Positions 8,280 through 17,615 of a stretch of DNA of 64,000 bases are shown one piece after another. The notes below the pieces were generated by a model. That model had not been told where the DNA came from. It was given only the letters and a program-made list of their open reading frames with translations, and did not search any database. The DNA is from Candidatus Kapaibacterium sp. (lineage in GTDB: Bacteria > Bacteroidota > Ignavibacteria > Kapaibacteriales > Kapaibacteriaceae), in contig JAURGP010000002.1 in the NCBI GenBank assembly GCA_030833725.1, positions 1 to 64,000 on the forward strand, given 5' to 3'. Position 1 is the stretch's first letter. The number at the start of each line of letters is the position of its first letter. The position numbers and the translations under genes were made by a program.

Positions 8280-10757
8280 CTACCGCATGATGACAATTCC
8301 ACGTCGCTCTGTCATCCGATCACAGCTCACCACAACCTGATACACACCCGCGGGAAATGGTTGCACATCTACCGTCACGGATGTTGTATTTGGCATCACG
8401 TTACCGGACCACACCGCAACTCCGAGAGCATCAACAATCTGTACTGCAGTCTGCCCCGCCGCATCAGAAATCACAATGGTGATCTGCTCTCTCGCTGGAT
8501 TCGGATAGACAACCGTTGTGGATGGTGTGAGTTTACGCTCCGCTACCGACACGGGCTCTGCGGTGTACATTTCAGCGATTTCCGATGCGCTCAGGCTTCT
8601 GCGATAGTAGCGGATCTCATCCATGGCGCCGCGGAAGAAGGCCGTCCCCGCTCGACCACCAACAAAGAGTGTTGCACGGTCTCGTTTGTTTAGGGGGTTT
8701 GTAAGGGGCGCTTCGGCACGTAGTAATCCATTCATGTACAGTGAGATTGTTGACCCGTTCGATATCACGGCTCCGTGGTTCCATGTATTCAACGTAGGTG
8801 TACCACCCCATATCTGTGCAGGTGCTCCACCACCACTCCAATAGGCGATCCCAAACTGCCCCCAGACATGTGCCTGAATGATGGACTGCTGCTCCTCCCA
8901 ACTTGTTCCAAGAAGTTGCTGCTCTCCATCCAGGGAAGACGGCAAGAACCAGAAGGTGTACGTGAACGAATCGAAGTCCATCGGAACATCGTTATTGCGA
9001 AGCGACGTTGCTCCGTTGAAGGTCACGGCCTTACGCTCTGCACCTGATCGATCATTGACGTACGTCGCTGCACCGGACAGATTGTAGAGATGGCATTCCT
9101 GTTCGTCATCGAGAGATTCAGCGAACGGATAGTAGGCTACCAGGCCATCAGGATCATCCTTCAGCACCGCAGTTGCCAGAACACTCGTGTCGGATGCCTC
9201 GCCACCGTCAGCGTCTTTCAGACGAATTCGCAGATCGTTTGTACACACGTCTGCAACCGTCCAGGTGTATGACCCGTCCGCGGCCGGAACAGATGTTACA
9301 ATCGAGGCCCACGATGAGCCATCAACTGTGTAATCGATACGCACGTTTGCAACACGGGCGGATCTCCAGCTGATCGCTACCTGCTGAGCTGGACGCAGCT
9401 GTTCACCTCCGCGCAAAGACGTTAGTGCAAGCGTTGGCTCAGCCGGTTCTTCAAGACACGTTGCAGCTTCGGCCGCCGTACGGATTTCCTGCTTGTTGAA
9501 TTCAAGGAACTCCATCCGTACGGTATAGCCAAGACCTGCCGCGTTGTTGGTACCTCCACAGTAGCTCATAATCGATCCTGGATTCGGCTTGGCTTGGATG
9601 CCCGCATCAAGGCAGCCATCACGGATGGCATCTTCTACGACGCACGTATCGAGTGGTACTCCCGCAGCACAGCTATGGGTATGTGTTGCATTGAAGTTGT
9701 GACCAAGCTCATGAGCCAGGATGTAGGCATCGTACGTGAAGGCAAAGGTTGGGTAGGTGCTGCGGCCTTGCACGCTTGATACCGAGAAGGCATACTCTCC
9801 AGAGCTACACAGAGCGTTGAAGAAACCAAAGCCCCCACCCCCATAACTGATCGACGTCATCACGTGGGCAACATCTCGAGGTACGTCGCGATAGTTCTCG
9901 CTCCAGTACGAGCGTACCTTTTCTGGCAAGGCATAGGCATCACCCTTTACATCGTAGGGATCTGCCGGAGATGCTGTCCACGTCTTCAGCCATGAGAGTC
10001 GAAAACAGATGTTGACTTGTTCGGTGTAGATCATCGATACCATCTGCACCAACGCGGTGGCATAGGCTTGCGCAAGACGCACATCGCGTCCGGTTGAGAT
10101 GAAAAACTCGGTGTCGGTTTCAAGGGCAAGATCCACTTCGAGTAGACGTGTCCAATCCAAGGCCTGGGGATGAGGCAACGTTTTCTGTGCAGCATTGATG
10201 GTAGTCACCTGGTTCCAGATATCGCGAAGTTCCGCATGAATGGCAGAGCTGGCCATCAACGTATAGTGTGCGTCGTGTATGGACTCAGCAGTAGGAGCCA
10301 ATACGAACGACTTTCCAGTCGAGCGCTCTACTAACAGGAATAGGTTGCCACCAACATCGATCAGGCGCACCGTTGAACCCACCTCGCCGTCGATGATGCC
10401 ACTAAAGGCGTGCATTTCAGGAGCTGCGAGGGCTCTCTCAGACTCAGAGGAAACTCGGTAGGTGGTGTTTTGATCCACCACGCTTCGCACACGCTGCATG
10501 CGAATCGTTCCAACGGTTGAGGGATCAAGGGGCACATCGTGGATCGTAAGGCTCTGCTGCCCACGCAGTGAAGCCAGAAGCGCATCCTCTCGCAACGTAC
10601 ACGACAGCACCGTGGCGGGCGCCGTTCCGCACAGCACCACATCCTTCTGCTGCTTCTTCACAAACGCGCTGAATGAAAGGTCTGCCCGTGCCGGAGAAGT
10701 TGCGGAAAAGAAGAACACCAGCATTCCCAGAAAGGGAAGCAGTCGCATGAGGATCAT
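8280..10757 (-). CDS. Secreted reprolysin-like (M12-type) metalloprotease with LamG-like and T9SS sorting domains
   Basis: 825 residues. The signal peptide (FLGMLVFFFSATSPARA) is followed by a propeptide-like region and a zincin domain whose active site is HELGHNFNATH (His349, Glu350, His353, His359). Then come an Ig/fibronectin-like region (about 440-530), a concanavalin/LamG_3-like domain (about 545-730, DGLVAYYPFAES to GAMDEIRYYRRSLSASEIAEMY) and a type A T9SS sorting domain (TVVYPNPAREQITIVI ... FPAGVYQVVVSC). It should be exported by Sec, crossed over the outer membrane by T9SS and anchored or released. A second ATG at 10748 also fits. It lies in a minus-strand run with the PAP2 gene upstream (30 bp) and the phospholipase-like gene downstream (11 bp). 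Confidence 0.92.
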   Translation of the reverse strand: MILMRLLPFLGMLVFFFSATSPARADLSFSAFVKKQQKDVVLCGTAPATVLSCTLREDALLASLRGQQSLTIHDVPLDPSTVGTIRMQRVRSVVDQNTTYRVSSESERALAAPEMHAFSGIIDGEVGSTVRLIDVGGNLFLLVERSTGKSFVLAPTAESIHDAHYTLMASSAIHAELRDIWNQVTTINAAQKTLPHPQALDWTRLLEVDLALETDTEFFISTGRDVRLAQAYATALVQMVSMIYTEQVNICFRLSWLKTWTASPADPYDVKGDAYALPEKVRSYWSENYRDVPRDVAHVMTSISYGGGGFGFFNALCSSGEYAFSVSSVQGRSTYPTFAFTYDAYILAHELGHNFNATHTHSCAAGVPLDTCVVEDAIRDGCLDAGIQAKPNPGSIMSYCGGTNNAAGLGYTVRMEFLEFNKQEIRTAAEAATCLEEPAEPTLALTSLRGGEQLRPAQQVAISWRSARVANVRIDYTVDGSSWASIVTSVPAADGSYTWTVADVCTNDLRIRLKDADGGEASDTSVLATAVLKDDPDGLVAYYPFAESLDDEQECHLYNLSGAATYVNDRSGAERKAVTFNGATSLRNNDVPMDFDSFTYTFWFLPSSLDGEQQLLGTSWEEQQSIIQAHVWGQFGIAYWSGGGAPAQIWGGTPTLNTWNHGAVISNGSTISLYMNGLLRAEAPLTNPLNKRDRATLFVGGRAGTAFFRGAMDEIRYYRRSLSASEIAEMYTAEPVSVAERKLTPSTTVVYPNPAREQITIVISDAAGQTAVQIVDALGVAVWSGNVMPNTTSVTVDVQPFPAGVYQVVVSCDRMTERRGIVIMR

Positions 10758-10787
10758 CGTTGTCCCACGAAGAGTGTAGTGGATGTG

Positions 10788-11531
10788 TTAGAACGTTGTC
10801 GAGAAGCTGAAAATCGGTGTGTACGGTGTGCCGATGATGCCCATGGACATTGCCTGCTCCGACGACGGCAGGATCGGATCGGCAAGCTTGAAGATGTGGT
10901 GGTTCAAGAGATGTACACCGTAGGCAATACCAGCGCCAAGAGCATAGCCGGCAAGGACGTCGGTGATGAAGTGAACACCGAGGTTCATTCTCGCATACCC
11001 CGTCCACAGTGCCCACCCTACGGATGGCACGATCACGTACCAGTGTGGGTAGCGCAGACTTAGGGTTGTGGCAAATGCTGCTGCGCCGGCAGCGTGGCCA
11101 GAAGGCATCGAACTAAAGTACTTGTCGTTTCCTTCCTCGCCGTTGATAATCAGTCCCGGGTAGGCCTGGTACGGGCGCTCACGATCGATCGCCATCTTCA
11201 GCCCAAGGACAACACCATAGGTAATACCCATGGTCACAAACTGCTGCACGGCTGTTTCGGACATATACCGGCGGTCGGCAGTTGGTTGATCAATCAGCGA
11301 CGAGGTCACCCCATAGAGGTACATCGCGGAAGGCACGGCTATGTAGATCGGTGTGGCTGCATCGGACACAAACCGTGAAGTGGGTTTTGTTTCCTGAATC
11401 CGGTTCGCGTTGTACACGAGCTGTCCGTCCCATGAGAACGGGTCCACCGACTGGGCGATCACGTGTGCATGAGGTACTGCCAGCAAGATCGATAGCAGTG
11501 CTGTTGTGAGGGAGAGAGTAAGGGGCTTCAT
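10788..11531 (-). CDS. PAP2 superfamily phosphatase
   Basis: 247 residues from the ATG at 11531 (MKPLTLSLTTALLSILLAVPHAHVIAQ, a signal peptide or first helix); the frame also allows an ATG five codons earlier. All three PAP2 signature motifs are present: KMAIDRERP, SMPSGHA and ARMNLGVHFITD, the last two holding the two catalytic histidines. The family hydrolyses phosphate monoesters of lipids such as phosphatidic acid or undecaprenyl pyrophosphate in or at the membrane. The exact substrate is unknown. About 30 bp separates it from the protease gene downstream. Confidence 0.9.
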   Translation of the reverse strand: MKPLTLSLTTALLSILLAVPHAHVIAQSVDPFSWDGQLVYNANRIQETKPTSRFVSDAATPIYIAVPSAMYLYGVTSSLIDQPTADRRYMSETAVQQFVTMGITYGVVLGLKMAIDRERPYQAYPGLIINGEEGNDKYFSSMPSGHAAGAAAFATTLSLRYPHWYVIVPSVGWALWTGYARMNLGVHFITDVLAGYALGAGIAYGVHLLNHHIFKLADPILPSSEQAMSMGIIGTPYTPIFSFSTTF

Positions 11532-11564
11532 GTTGTAGTTCAACACTTCAGAACTAAATGTTCT

Positions 11565-11705
11565 TCAAGTACGCTGAGACGTACGCTTCTTTCTACAGGC
11601 ATCGGAGCAATACCTCACCTCGTGCCACACCTTCTCCCATTTCTTGCGCCACGTGAATGGTCGGTTACACACAGTGCACACTTTTGTAGGTAGATGTGCC
11701 TTCAA
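11565..11705 (-). CDS. DUF2256 family mini-protein
   Basis: A 46-residue gene. It reads [19 protein letters not shown], then [20 protein letters not shown] and ends KRTSQRT. This is the DUF2256 pattern: two CxxC-like pairs (CTVC, CSDAC) suited to one zinc and a conserved FTWRKKWE block. The start is a TTG that overlaps the TGA of the DUF2202-like gene in TTGA, so it is probably translated by coupling. Function is unknown; relatives are often found near photolyase genes, but none is adjacent here. The gene is followed at 34 bp by the PAP2 gene. Confidence 0.82.
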   Translation of the reverse strand: MKAHLPTKVCTVCNRPFTWRKKWEKVWHEVRYCSDACRKKRTSQRT

Positions 11706-12448
11706 GGATATTCCGCGCCCAACCCGTCTGTGAACTGAAGGTAGTTGCGTTCACTGGTCTCTGAATCAAACTCTTCTTGAGTCAGGAATGTTGGGGAGTA
11801 TGGAATTCCAGCATCCCTGAGGTGCCGACACATCGAACGGAAGTGATTCGCATTCATGCCAAAGACGAGTGAGGCAGCAAACTTTGCTGCACTTGAGTGG
11901 ACTTGTGGGCGCGCGTCAATTGCTCGCCGCAATTGAAACTCGAACACCTTTGTTACGGCCACGAGAGCGTCGATGTCTGTGCTATGTGTGCCGTCAGCAA
12001 TGTAGGTATTCCACAGTGCTGAAACATCCTGATCAAGATATGCTCCGCGTCCAACTTCTGGATGAGGATCATCAATGCCCAACACGTCAATGATGATGTT
12101 CATAGCTACTGCTTGGGATCTCTCCTCGTTGGCTATCTCTGCAATCACGGGGATGCTACTGTCGTACGTCTCCAGTATCACCTCGATTGCCTCATCACCA
12201 ATTTCTTCAGCTTCAACCAGACGGGTAATAACCGGGACGTCGCGGCTATCGAGACCCTTGGCTGCATAATGTTCCAAGTGCTGACGCCATGCGACTGTAT
12301 CCACCTCGGTGTGGCCAGTCGTTGTGTCCACGAGTAGTAGCCGCACCAAGGATAGCTGCGACTCTGTGGAGCTGGAGCAGCTCCACAACATGAGGGCTGT
12401 GGTTAGGACGACCAAGGCAGGACGCAGATGTTGACGTTGTTGTCTCAT
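11702..12448 (-). CDS. DUF2202-like (ferritin-like fold) lipoprotein A
   Basis: 248 residues with a lipobox (MLWSCSSS, Cys24). The body aligns by eye with DUF2202, a ferritin-like four-helix domain: [19 protein letters not shown] for the first helix, [19 protein letters not shown] for the third, and [32 protein letters not shown] for the conserved end. The usual E-x-x-H ligand pair of helix 2 appears here as EERSQ, so the di-metal site looks incomplete and the protein may not be a ferroxidase. It has a tandem paralogue upstream (12520-13239). The 3' end overlaps the DUF2256 start by 4 bp. Confidence 0.75.
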   Translation of the reverse strand: MRQQRQHLRPALVVLTTALMLWSCSSSTESQLSLVRLLLVDTTTGHTEVDTVAWRQHLEHYAAKGLDSRDVPVITRLVEAEEIGDEAIEVILETYDSSIPVIAEIANEERSQAVAMNIIIDVLGIDDPHPEVGRGAYLDQDVSALWNTYIADGTHSTDIDALVAVTKVFEFQLRRAIDARPQVHSSAAKFAASLVFGMNANHFRSMCRHLRDAGIPYSPTFLTQEEFDSETSERNYLQFTDGLGAEYP

Positions 12449-12519
12449 GGAGTACCTCAGGATAGTTGGTCGAAAAATACAAAGTGTGTTATGGTGTTCA
12501 ATTCGCTCTACGTTAGGTC

Positions 12520-13239
12520 CTACCCCAACTGCAGGTAGTTGGAGGCTGTCGTTTCCTCATCAAACTCCTCTTGGGTGAGAAACGCAGGTGAGTATGGAAT
12601 GCCCGCGTTCCTCAGATACCGACACATCGAACGGAAATGATTCGCATTCATCCCGTACATGACCTCTGCAGCATACTTCGCTGCGCGTGAGTGTAACTGT
12701 GGCCGTGCGTCGATCACCTGCTTTAGCTGGAATTCGAACACTCTCGTGATAGCAACGAGTGCATCTATCGCATTGGCATGCTTGCCTTCGGCTATCTCGT
12801 CATTCCATACCGCCGAGACCGTCGAGTCGAGAAACTCCCCGAGTTCGGGTTCAGGGTACGGATCGTCGATGTCCAGAGCATCAATGATGATTTTTACGGC
12901 TACTGCTTGAGATCTCTCTTTTTCAGCAATGTCGGCCAGGATCTCGATTCCACTGTCGTACGTATTCAGCATGATCGCTATGGCCTCCGTGCCCATCTCC
13001 TCGGCTTCTACGAGACGAACCATGAATGGGATGTCGCGAGTATCACGCCCCTGAATGGCATAGCCCTCCATTCGATCACGAAGAACAGCAGTATCGATCT
13101 CCGTATGTCCATTCGTCGTGTCCACATGAAGCGGATTTGCCGTTGGCTCTGGTTCAACGGTACTTGTGCAGCTCCACAGAATCAATCCTCCAGTAAGGAT
13201 GACCAGAACAGAGCGGAGATGTTTAGGGTAGCGTGTCAT
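12520..13239 (-). CDS. DUF2202-like lipoprotein B (tandem paralogue)
   Basis: 239 residues; signal peptide and lipobox ILWSCTST. It is clearly a duplicate of the 11702-12448 product: shared blocks include VDTTNGHTEIDT, VRLVEAEEMGTEAI, KERSQAVAVKIIIDALDIDDP, DALVAITRVFEFQLKQVIDARPQ and [23 protein letters not shown]. The same helix-2 change (EKERSQ, where an E-x-x-H would be expected) is seen, so the altered site predates the duplication. The gap to the downstream copy is about 70 bp. Periplasmic or outer-membrane location is inferred from the lipobox. Function unknown. Confidence 0.75.
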   Translation of the reverse strand: MTRYPKHLRSVLVILTGGLILWSCTSTVEPEPTANPLHVDTTNGHTEIDTAVLRDRMEGYAIQGRDTRDIPFMVRLVEAEEMGTEAIAIMLNTYDSGIEILADIAEKERSQAVAVKIIIDALDIDDPYPEPELGEFLDSTVSAVWNDEIAEGKHANAIDALVAITRVFEFQLKQVIDARPQLHSRAAKYAAEVMYGMNANHFRSMCRYLRNAGIPYSPAFLTQEEFDEETTASNYLQLG

Positions 13240-13276
13240 AGGTGTTTCTTTCTTCGTGACAAACTGACGATTACAG

Positions 13277-14620
13277 TCACTCGTTCAACCATTTGGCTAG
13301 GTATCTCCGCGGTGCGATGAACATCACCACTGCAATCACGCTCATAACCACCATGATGGCGAAGTAGTTCTGGTTGCTCATGCGGTCGTAGTATGATCCA
13401 ATAAAGCCGGCCAGGTAGTTGCCAAAGAAGCTTGACAGGAACCAGACCCCCATGAACATGCTTACCATTCGAGCTGGTGCTACGCGAGACACCATCGCTT
13501 GACCAATGGGAGACAGGTAGAGTTCACCGATGGTGAACAGAAGTACTACCATCGCCAACCACAACACATTCAGCTTTTCAGCCCCCTGCGCGATATCTGC
13601 CACGTACATCATCAGGAGGAAGGCAATGGCCATCCAACCACAACCAATTGCCATCTTGACGATGGATGTTGGTTCCGATGAGCGTGAGCGCTGCCAGGCC
13701 CAGATTCGACTGAGTACTGGGGCAAACACGATGATGAAGAACGGATTGAACGTCTGGAACCATGACGAGGGAATGTTGAAACCGAGCACGGCCCAGTCGG
13801 TTTTTTGATCGGCCCACACCTGGAGCGCATTGCCTTGCTGCTCGAAGACACCCCAGAAAAGGATGTTCACAAAGCACAAGTAGCCGATGACCAGTAAGGG
13901 GCGAATCCAGTTGTTCGAGGAGGACTCCTCGGTAGTAGCAACAATCACACGCTGGTTTTCTATTGGGAGGTGCCGGCTACCGCGCCAGTAGACGAGTGTA
14001 CCGATCAGCATGCCAATACCAGCCGCGCCAAAGCCATAGTGCCAGCCGACCGTCTGACCCAACGTGCCACAGACGATTGGTGAAAAGAAAGCACCAAGGT
14101 TGACGCCCATGTAGTAGATCGTGTAGGCGCTATCGACGCGTTGGTCACCTGGTTGGTAGAGCGAGCCTACCTGTGCCGTGAGGTTGGGCTTGAACAGGCC
14201 GTTGCCCATGATCAGAAATACCAGTGCTATCAAGAACAGACTCTCGAAGGCCATCAGGAAATGACCTGCGGCCATGAGTATCGACCCGGCATACACGGCA
14301 TTGGTTTTCCCGAGGTAGCGGTCGGCAAGCAGACCTCCAAGGAAGGGAGTGAAGTACACCAAGCCCGTGTACAGTCCATAGATCTGTGATGACACACCAA
14401 TCACGGACAGTGGACCAAAGAGCGTGGTGAGGAAGCTCTCGATGGCAGAGTAGCCCAGAACACTGCTCGACAGGATGGGATCGAGCAGTAGGTACTGCGT
14501 CATGTACAGCACGAGGAGTGCCCGCATGCCATAGTAGCTAAATCGCTCCCACATTTCGGTGAAGAACAAGTACGTCAGGCCGATCGGGTGACCGAGGAAC
14601 TCGCGTGTGGCTGCAGGCAT
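13277..14620 (-). CDS. POT/PTR family proton-coupled peptide transporter
   Basis: 447 residues from the ATG at 14620 (MPAATREFLGHPIGLTYLFF); 17 more codons are open upstream but would prefix a non-homologous stretch. The family signature is present in helix 1, FFTEMWERFSYYGMRALLVLYM (the ExxERFxYYG motif that handles protons), with GGLLADRYLGKTNAVYAG and GNGLFKPNLTAQVGSLY later. About 12-14 membrane helices are visible. Members of the family take up di- and tripeptides, or occasionally nitrate or other small molecules, with protons. It is the first gene of the minus-strand run and diverges from 14754. Confidence 0.92.
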   Translation of the reverse strand: MPAATREFLGHPIGLTYLFFTEMWERFSYYGMRALLVLYMTQYLLLDPILSSSVLGYSAIESFLTTLFGPLSVIGVSSQIYGLYTGLVYFTPFLGGLLADRYLGKTNAVYAGSILMAAGHFLMAFESLFLIALVFLIMGNGLFKPNLTAQVGSLYQPGDQRVDSAYTIYYMGVNLGAFFSPIVCGTLGQTVGWHYGFGAAGIGMLIGTLVYWRGSRHLPIENQRVIVATTEESSSNNWIRPLLVIGYLCFVNILFWGVFEQQGNALQVWADQKTDWAVLGFNIPSSWFQTFNPFFIIVFAPVLSRIWAWQRSRSSEPTSIVKMAIGCGWMAIAFLLMMYVADIAQGAEKLNVLWLAMVVLLFTIGELYLSPIGQAMVSRVAPARMVSMFMGVWFLSSFFGNYLAGFIGSYYDRMSNQNYFAIMVVMSVIAVVMFIAPRRYLAKWLNE

Positions 14621-14753
14621 GGGCGAAGATAGTGGACGAGGCCGGGAAAACCACCAGGGCGGAATGCACAAGGAGGGCTGTGCGTTTCATATCTTTTCTC
14701 GTTGTCGGAAAATAAAAATAGGCGTCCGAACCTTCCTTGATTCTGTACCGCCC

Positions 14754-15242
14754 ATGAAACACATCGCCCTGGTTCTATTGGTGATTTTCAGTAGTTCTGC
14801 TGCAGTTAGTCAAGCACCGGATTCACTACGGCAGGACGGAGTGTATGCTGGCGTGCGCGTAGGATTGCCGTTTCTCTTTGGCCTGCGCGTCCGATACATC
14901 GGCGTTACCGATCATGATGGTCAACAGCGCCCCTTGTTCTATGCAGATGCCGATGCTGCAACTTCGATTCTCATCAATTCAGTGAACCTAGGCGGCGGTT
15001 GGTTTCCCTTCGATGATACCTGGTACGTTGGTGCGAAGTATCACTTTCTTACCACTCCGCTCACGGATGAACCAACAGACTGGAAGGCTCTCATCAGCGG
15101 TGAGGTCGGAGCACGCATTCCGATCGATCGCGCCTGCAATTGGCTGTTTACGATCGATGCCGGCCCGATCTACAATCCTGGAGGCGAATCGGTGAAGGTG
15201 CTGTTCAACACTACGCTGGGTGTAGTCGGACGGTTGTACTAG
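14754..15242 (+). CDS. Small exported protein, probable outer-membrane beta-barrel
   Basis: 162 residues from the ATG at 14754, which opens a clear signal peptide (MKHIALVLLVIFSSSAAVSQA). The mature part has alternating-residue strands rich in Gly and aromatics (YAGVRVGLPFLFGLRVRYIG, GGGWFPFDDTWYVGAKYHFL, GEVGARIPI) and ends VVGRLY with an aromatic terminal residue, as small outer-membrane barrels do. I do not recognise the family. The next gene, DUF4199, starts 48 bp on. Confidence 0.6.
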   Translation: MKHIALVLLVIFSSSAAVSQAPDSLRQDGVYAGVRVGLPFLFGLRVRYIGVTDHDGQQRPLFYADADAATSILINSVNLGGGWFPFDDTWYVGAKYHFLTTPLTDEPTDWKALISGEVGARIPIDRACNWLFTIDAGPIYNPGGESVKVLFNTTLGVVGRLY

Positions 15243-15290
15243 GTTGTACTAGGGTTAAGAGGTTTTTCAAAAACATCTGGAGTGTCGTAG

Positions 15291-15770
15291 ATGGAGCGGT
15301 ATCGTTTTGCACTTAAGTGGGGTGTGATCTTCACAGCCATGGGGCTTCTGTGGATGCTCTTGGAGCGGTTGCTGGGACTACACGATGAGCGCATCGAGAT
15401 GCATGCCTGGGCAACGAACCTGATTCTCTTCCCTGCCGTGCTCGTGTACGTCCTAGCACTGCGCGAGAAGAAGCGGATCGCCTACGGTGGAACAATGACC
15501 TACAAGCAGGGCTTCCTAGCTGGCGTGGGGATTACCGCAGTTGTAACACTGCTCACGCCGTTGTCTCAGTTGATCACGTCGCTGGTGATCACGCCGGACT
15601 ACTTCAGCAACATGATTGCCTACAGTGTGAACCACGGCATGCTCACACAGACCGAAGCCGAGGAGTACTTCAGTCTGTCGAACTACCTGTTGCAGAGTAC
15701 GGTATTCGCACCAATTGCTGGTGTCGTGACGTCGGCAATTGTAGCGGTGTTTGTGCGGTCGAAGGGGTGA
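15291..15770 (+). CDS. DUF4199 family membrane protein
   Basis: 159 residues with four hydrophobic helices. It matches the DUF4199 layout common in Bacteroidota: an N-terminal helix (KWGVIFTAMGLLWMLLERLLG), a basic loop followed by MTYKQGFLAGVGITAVVTLL, and a C-terminal helix (FAPIAGVVTSAIVAVFVRSKG). Role unknown. The stop is 3 bp before the ATG of the amylase gene, so they are cotranscribed. Confidence 0.85.
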   Translation: MERYRFALKWGVIFTAMGLLWMLLERLLGLHDERIEMHAWATNLILFPAVLVYVLALREKKRIAYGGTMTYKQGFLAGVGITAVVTLLTPLSQLITSLVITPDYFSNMIAYSVNHGMLTQTEAEEYFSLSNYLLQSTVFAPIAGVVTSAIVAVFVRSKG

Positions 15771-15773
15771 CGT

Positions 15774-17603
15774 ATGGGGCTGGTGGTTTGGCTCCTGCTC
15801 TTGTGTGCAATGCAGTCCTATGCTCAGACTGTTCCGCGCATTGATCCGCCACACTGGTTTGTCAACTGGAGTCAGGGCGAACATCCTTTCCACAGCGTTG
15901 AGCTTCTAATCGACAGTGACTCCATCGTTTCCGTATCTGGACAGAGCTTGTATTCGCGAGTCGTAACCCATGAGTCGACTTCAAGTGGGCACTACCATCT
16001 TGCTACCGTCGAGCAGGATGTTGATGCTCCACCGCATCTCCTTGATCTTGTACTGACGTATGTCGGAGGATCAACGGACACCGTCGCTTTTGCGTTCAAG
16101 GCCGGACAACCGGGCGGAAATGGCTTACGAACACACGACGTCCTGTACCTGATTACCCCTGATCGCTTTGCCAATGGAGATCCAGCCAATGATGTGATCC
16201 CGTCGATGCGTGAGCATACCATCGACCGTCGAAACCCTTCTGGGCGTCATGGTGGCGACATAGCAGGACTGCACAAGTTTCACGACCACCTGACTTCTTT
16301 GGGGATCAGTGCTGTGTGGTTGAATCCTGTTCTTGAGAATGATCAGAGCCAAGCGAGCTACCACGGATATGCGGTAACCGATCACTACCGCGTAGATCCT
16401 CGATTTGGAACCAACGACGATTATGCGGAGTGGGTGGATCGCTTACATCGAGATTCGATGCGGGTCGTTATGGATGTTGTGCTAAATCATGTTGGCGACC
16501 AGCATCGACTGTTTCGAAGTCCACCGGATTCATCGTGGTTTCACTGGTGGCCGTCGTATACCAACACCAATTTTGACGTGATGTCAGTCTTCGACTCGAA
16601 CACTTCTTGCACGGCACGAGACACGATGTTGCAGGGTTGGTTTGATCGCATGATGCCCGACATTGATCAACGTTGCGTTCATGCAGCGAGGTACCTGCTG
16701 CAGAACACTGTGTGGTGGATTCGCGAGGCCGGTGTTGATGCTCTGCGCATTGATACGTATCCGTATTCATATCCAGAATTTATGCGTTGGTTTAATCGCA
16801 CACTCCATGAAGCATTTCCGAATCTCACAGTGTTTGGGGAGATCTGGGTGCAGTCGGCTCTCGATCAGCACAAGTTCCTTGGAGCTCAGCATAGCGATCT
16901 CCACCACTGCACCGACTTTGCCTTGTATTACGGGTTGAATCGCCTCCTATCACCAGAGGTTTCAACACGAATCGGTGCATGTTCTACTATCCAGGCAGCG
17001 TTACGTGTGAACAAACTCGGCAACCCAGATACGGAAGAATGGTTCGGCTCTCGCAAAAGCGTTGCTTTCTTGGACAACCACGATGTGGGCCGAATCTATG
17101 GTTGTGCGAATCGTGACCTGCGTCGTTGGTCGATGGTGATGACGGTGCTGTTTACCCTTCCACGGATACCATGTTTGTTATATGGTACAGAGTTTCTGTT
17201 CGCCGCTACAGAGAACCATGGTTTGATTAGGGAAGATGTATCGGGTGGCTGGGCGGAAGATCGTGTGTCATTCTTTCGTCGCGATCATCTCTCAGGCGAT
17301 CAGCAGATAGCTCAAAAGCTGATCCAGGATCTTGTTCACTTTCGTCGAACAAGTGTGCTGTTGCAACATGCTGACTTCAAGTGGATGTCGTTCAGTCAAG
17401 GGTGCATGGTGTACACCTATACAAGTATGGAAGGCACGTTAGTTGTGGTTTCCAACCTAGGCGAAGAAACTGTGGAGTTCGACCTTAGCCCCTTCACAAA
17501 AGATCGAATAGGTGGAGTCGATGTACTCATGAAGCAGAATTTTGGCAACGTTGATCGCGTGACAGTGGAGCCATCAACTACCCGGATTCTGGAGTTCCGG
17601 TAG
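15774..17603 (+). CDS. Exported GH13 alpha-amylase family enzyme (neopullulanase/cyclomaltodextrinase-like)
   Basis: 609 residues with a signal peptide (MGLVVWLLLLCAMQSYAQ). An N-terminal beta-sandwich (about 20-120, typical of cyclomaltodextrinase/SusA-type enzymes) precedes the TIM barrel. The GH13 conserved regions are visible: MDVVLNH (region I), GVDALRIDTYPY (II, nucleophile Asp), TVFGEIW (III, acid/base Glu) and FLDNHDVGR (IV, transition-state Asp). A short C-terminal beta domain follows. It probably degrades malto-oligosaccharides, starch fragments or pullulan in the periplasm or at the cell surface, as SusA does. No SusC/D genes are nearby. It is cotranscribed with DUF4199 and converges on the DUF1801/YdeI gene. 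Confidence 0.92.
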   Translation: MGLVVWLLLLCAMQSYAQTVPRIDPPHWFVNWSQGEHPFHSVELLIDSDSIVSVSGQSLYSRVVTHESTSSGHYHLATVEQDVDAPPHLLDLVLTYVGGSTDTVAFAFKAGQPGGNGLRTHDVLYLITPDRFANGDPANDVIPSMREHTIDRRNPSGRHGGDIAGLHKFHDHLTSLGISAVWLNPVLENDQSQASYHGYAVTDHYRVDPRFGTNDDYAEWVDRLHRDSMRVVMDVVLNHVGDQHRLFRSPPDSSWFHWWPSYTNTNFDVMSVFDSNTSCTARDTMLQGWFDRMMPDIDQRCVHAARYLLQNTVWWIREAGVDALRIDTYPYSYPEFMRWFNRTLHEAFPNLTVFGEIWVQSALDQHKFLGAQHSDLHHCTDFALYYGLNRLLSPEVSTRIGACSTIQAALRVNKLGNPDTEEWFGSRKSVAFLDNHDVGRIYGCANRDLRRWSMVMTVLFTLPRIPCLLYGTEFLFAATENHGLIREDVSGGWAEDRVSFFRRDHLSGDQQIAQKLIQDLVHFRRTSVLLQHADFKWMSFSQGCMVYTYTSMEGTLVVVSNLGEETVEFDLSPFTKDRIGGVDVLMKQNFGNVDRVTVEPSTTRILEFR

Positions 17604-17615
17604 GTTCCAACTGTC

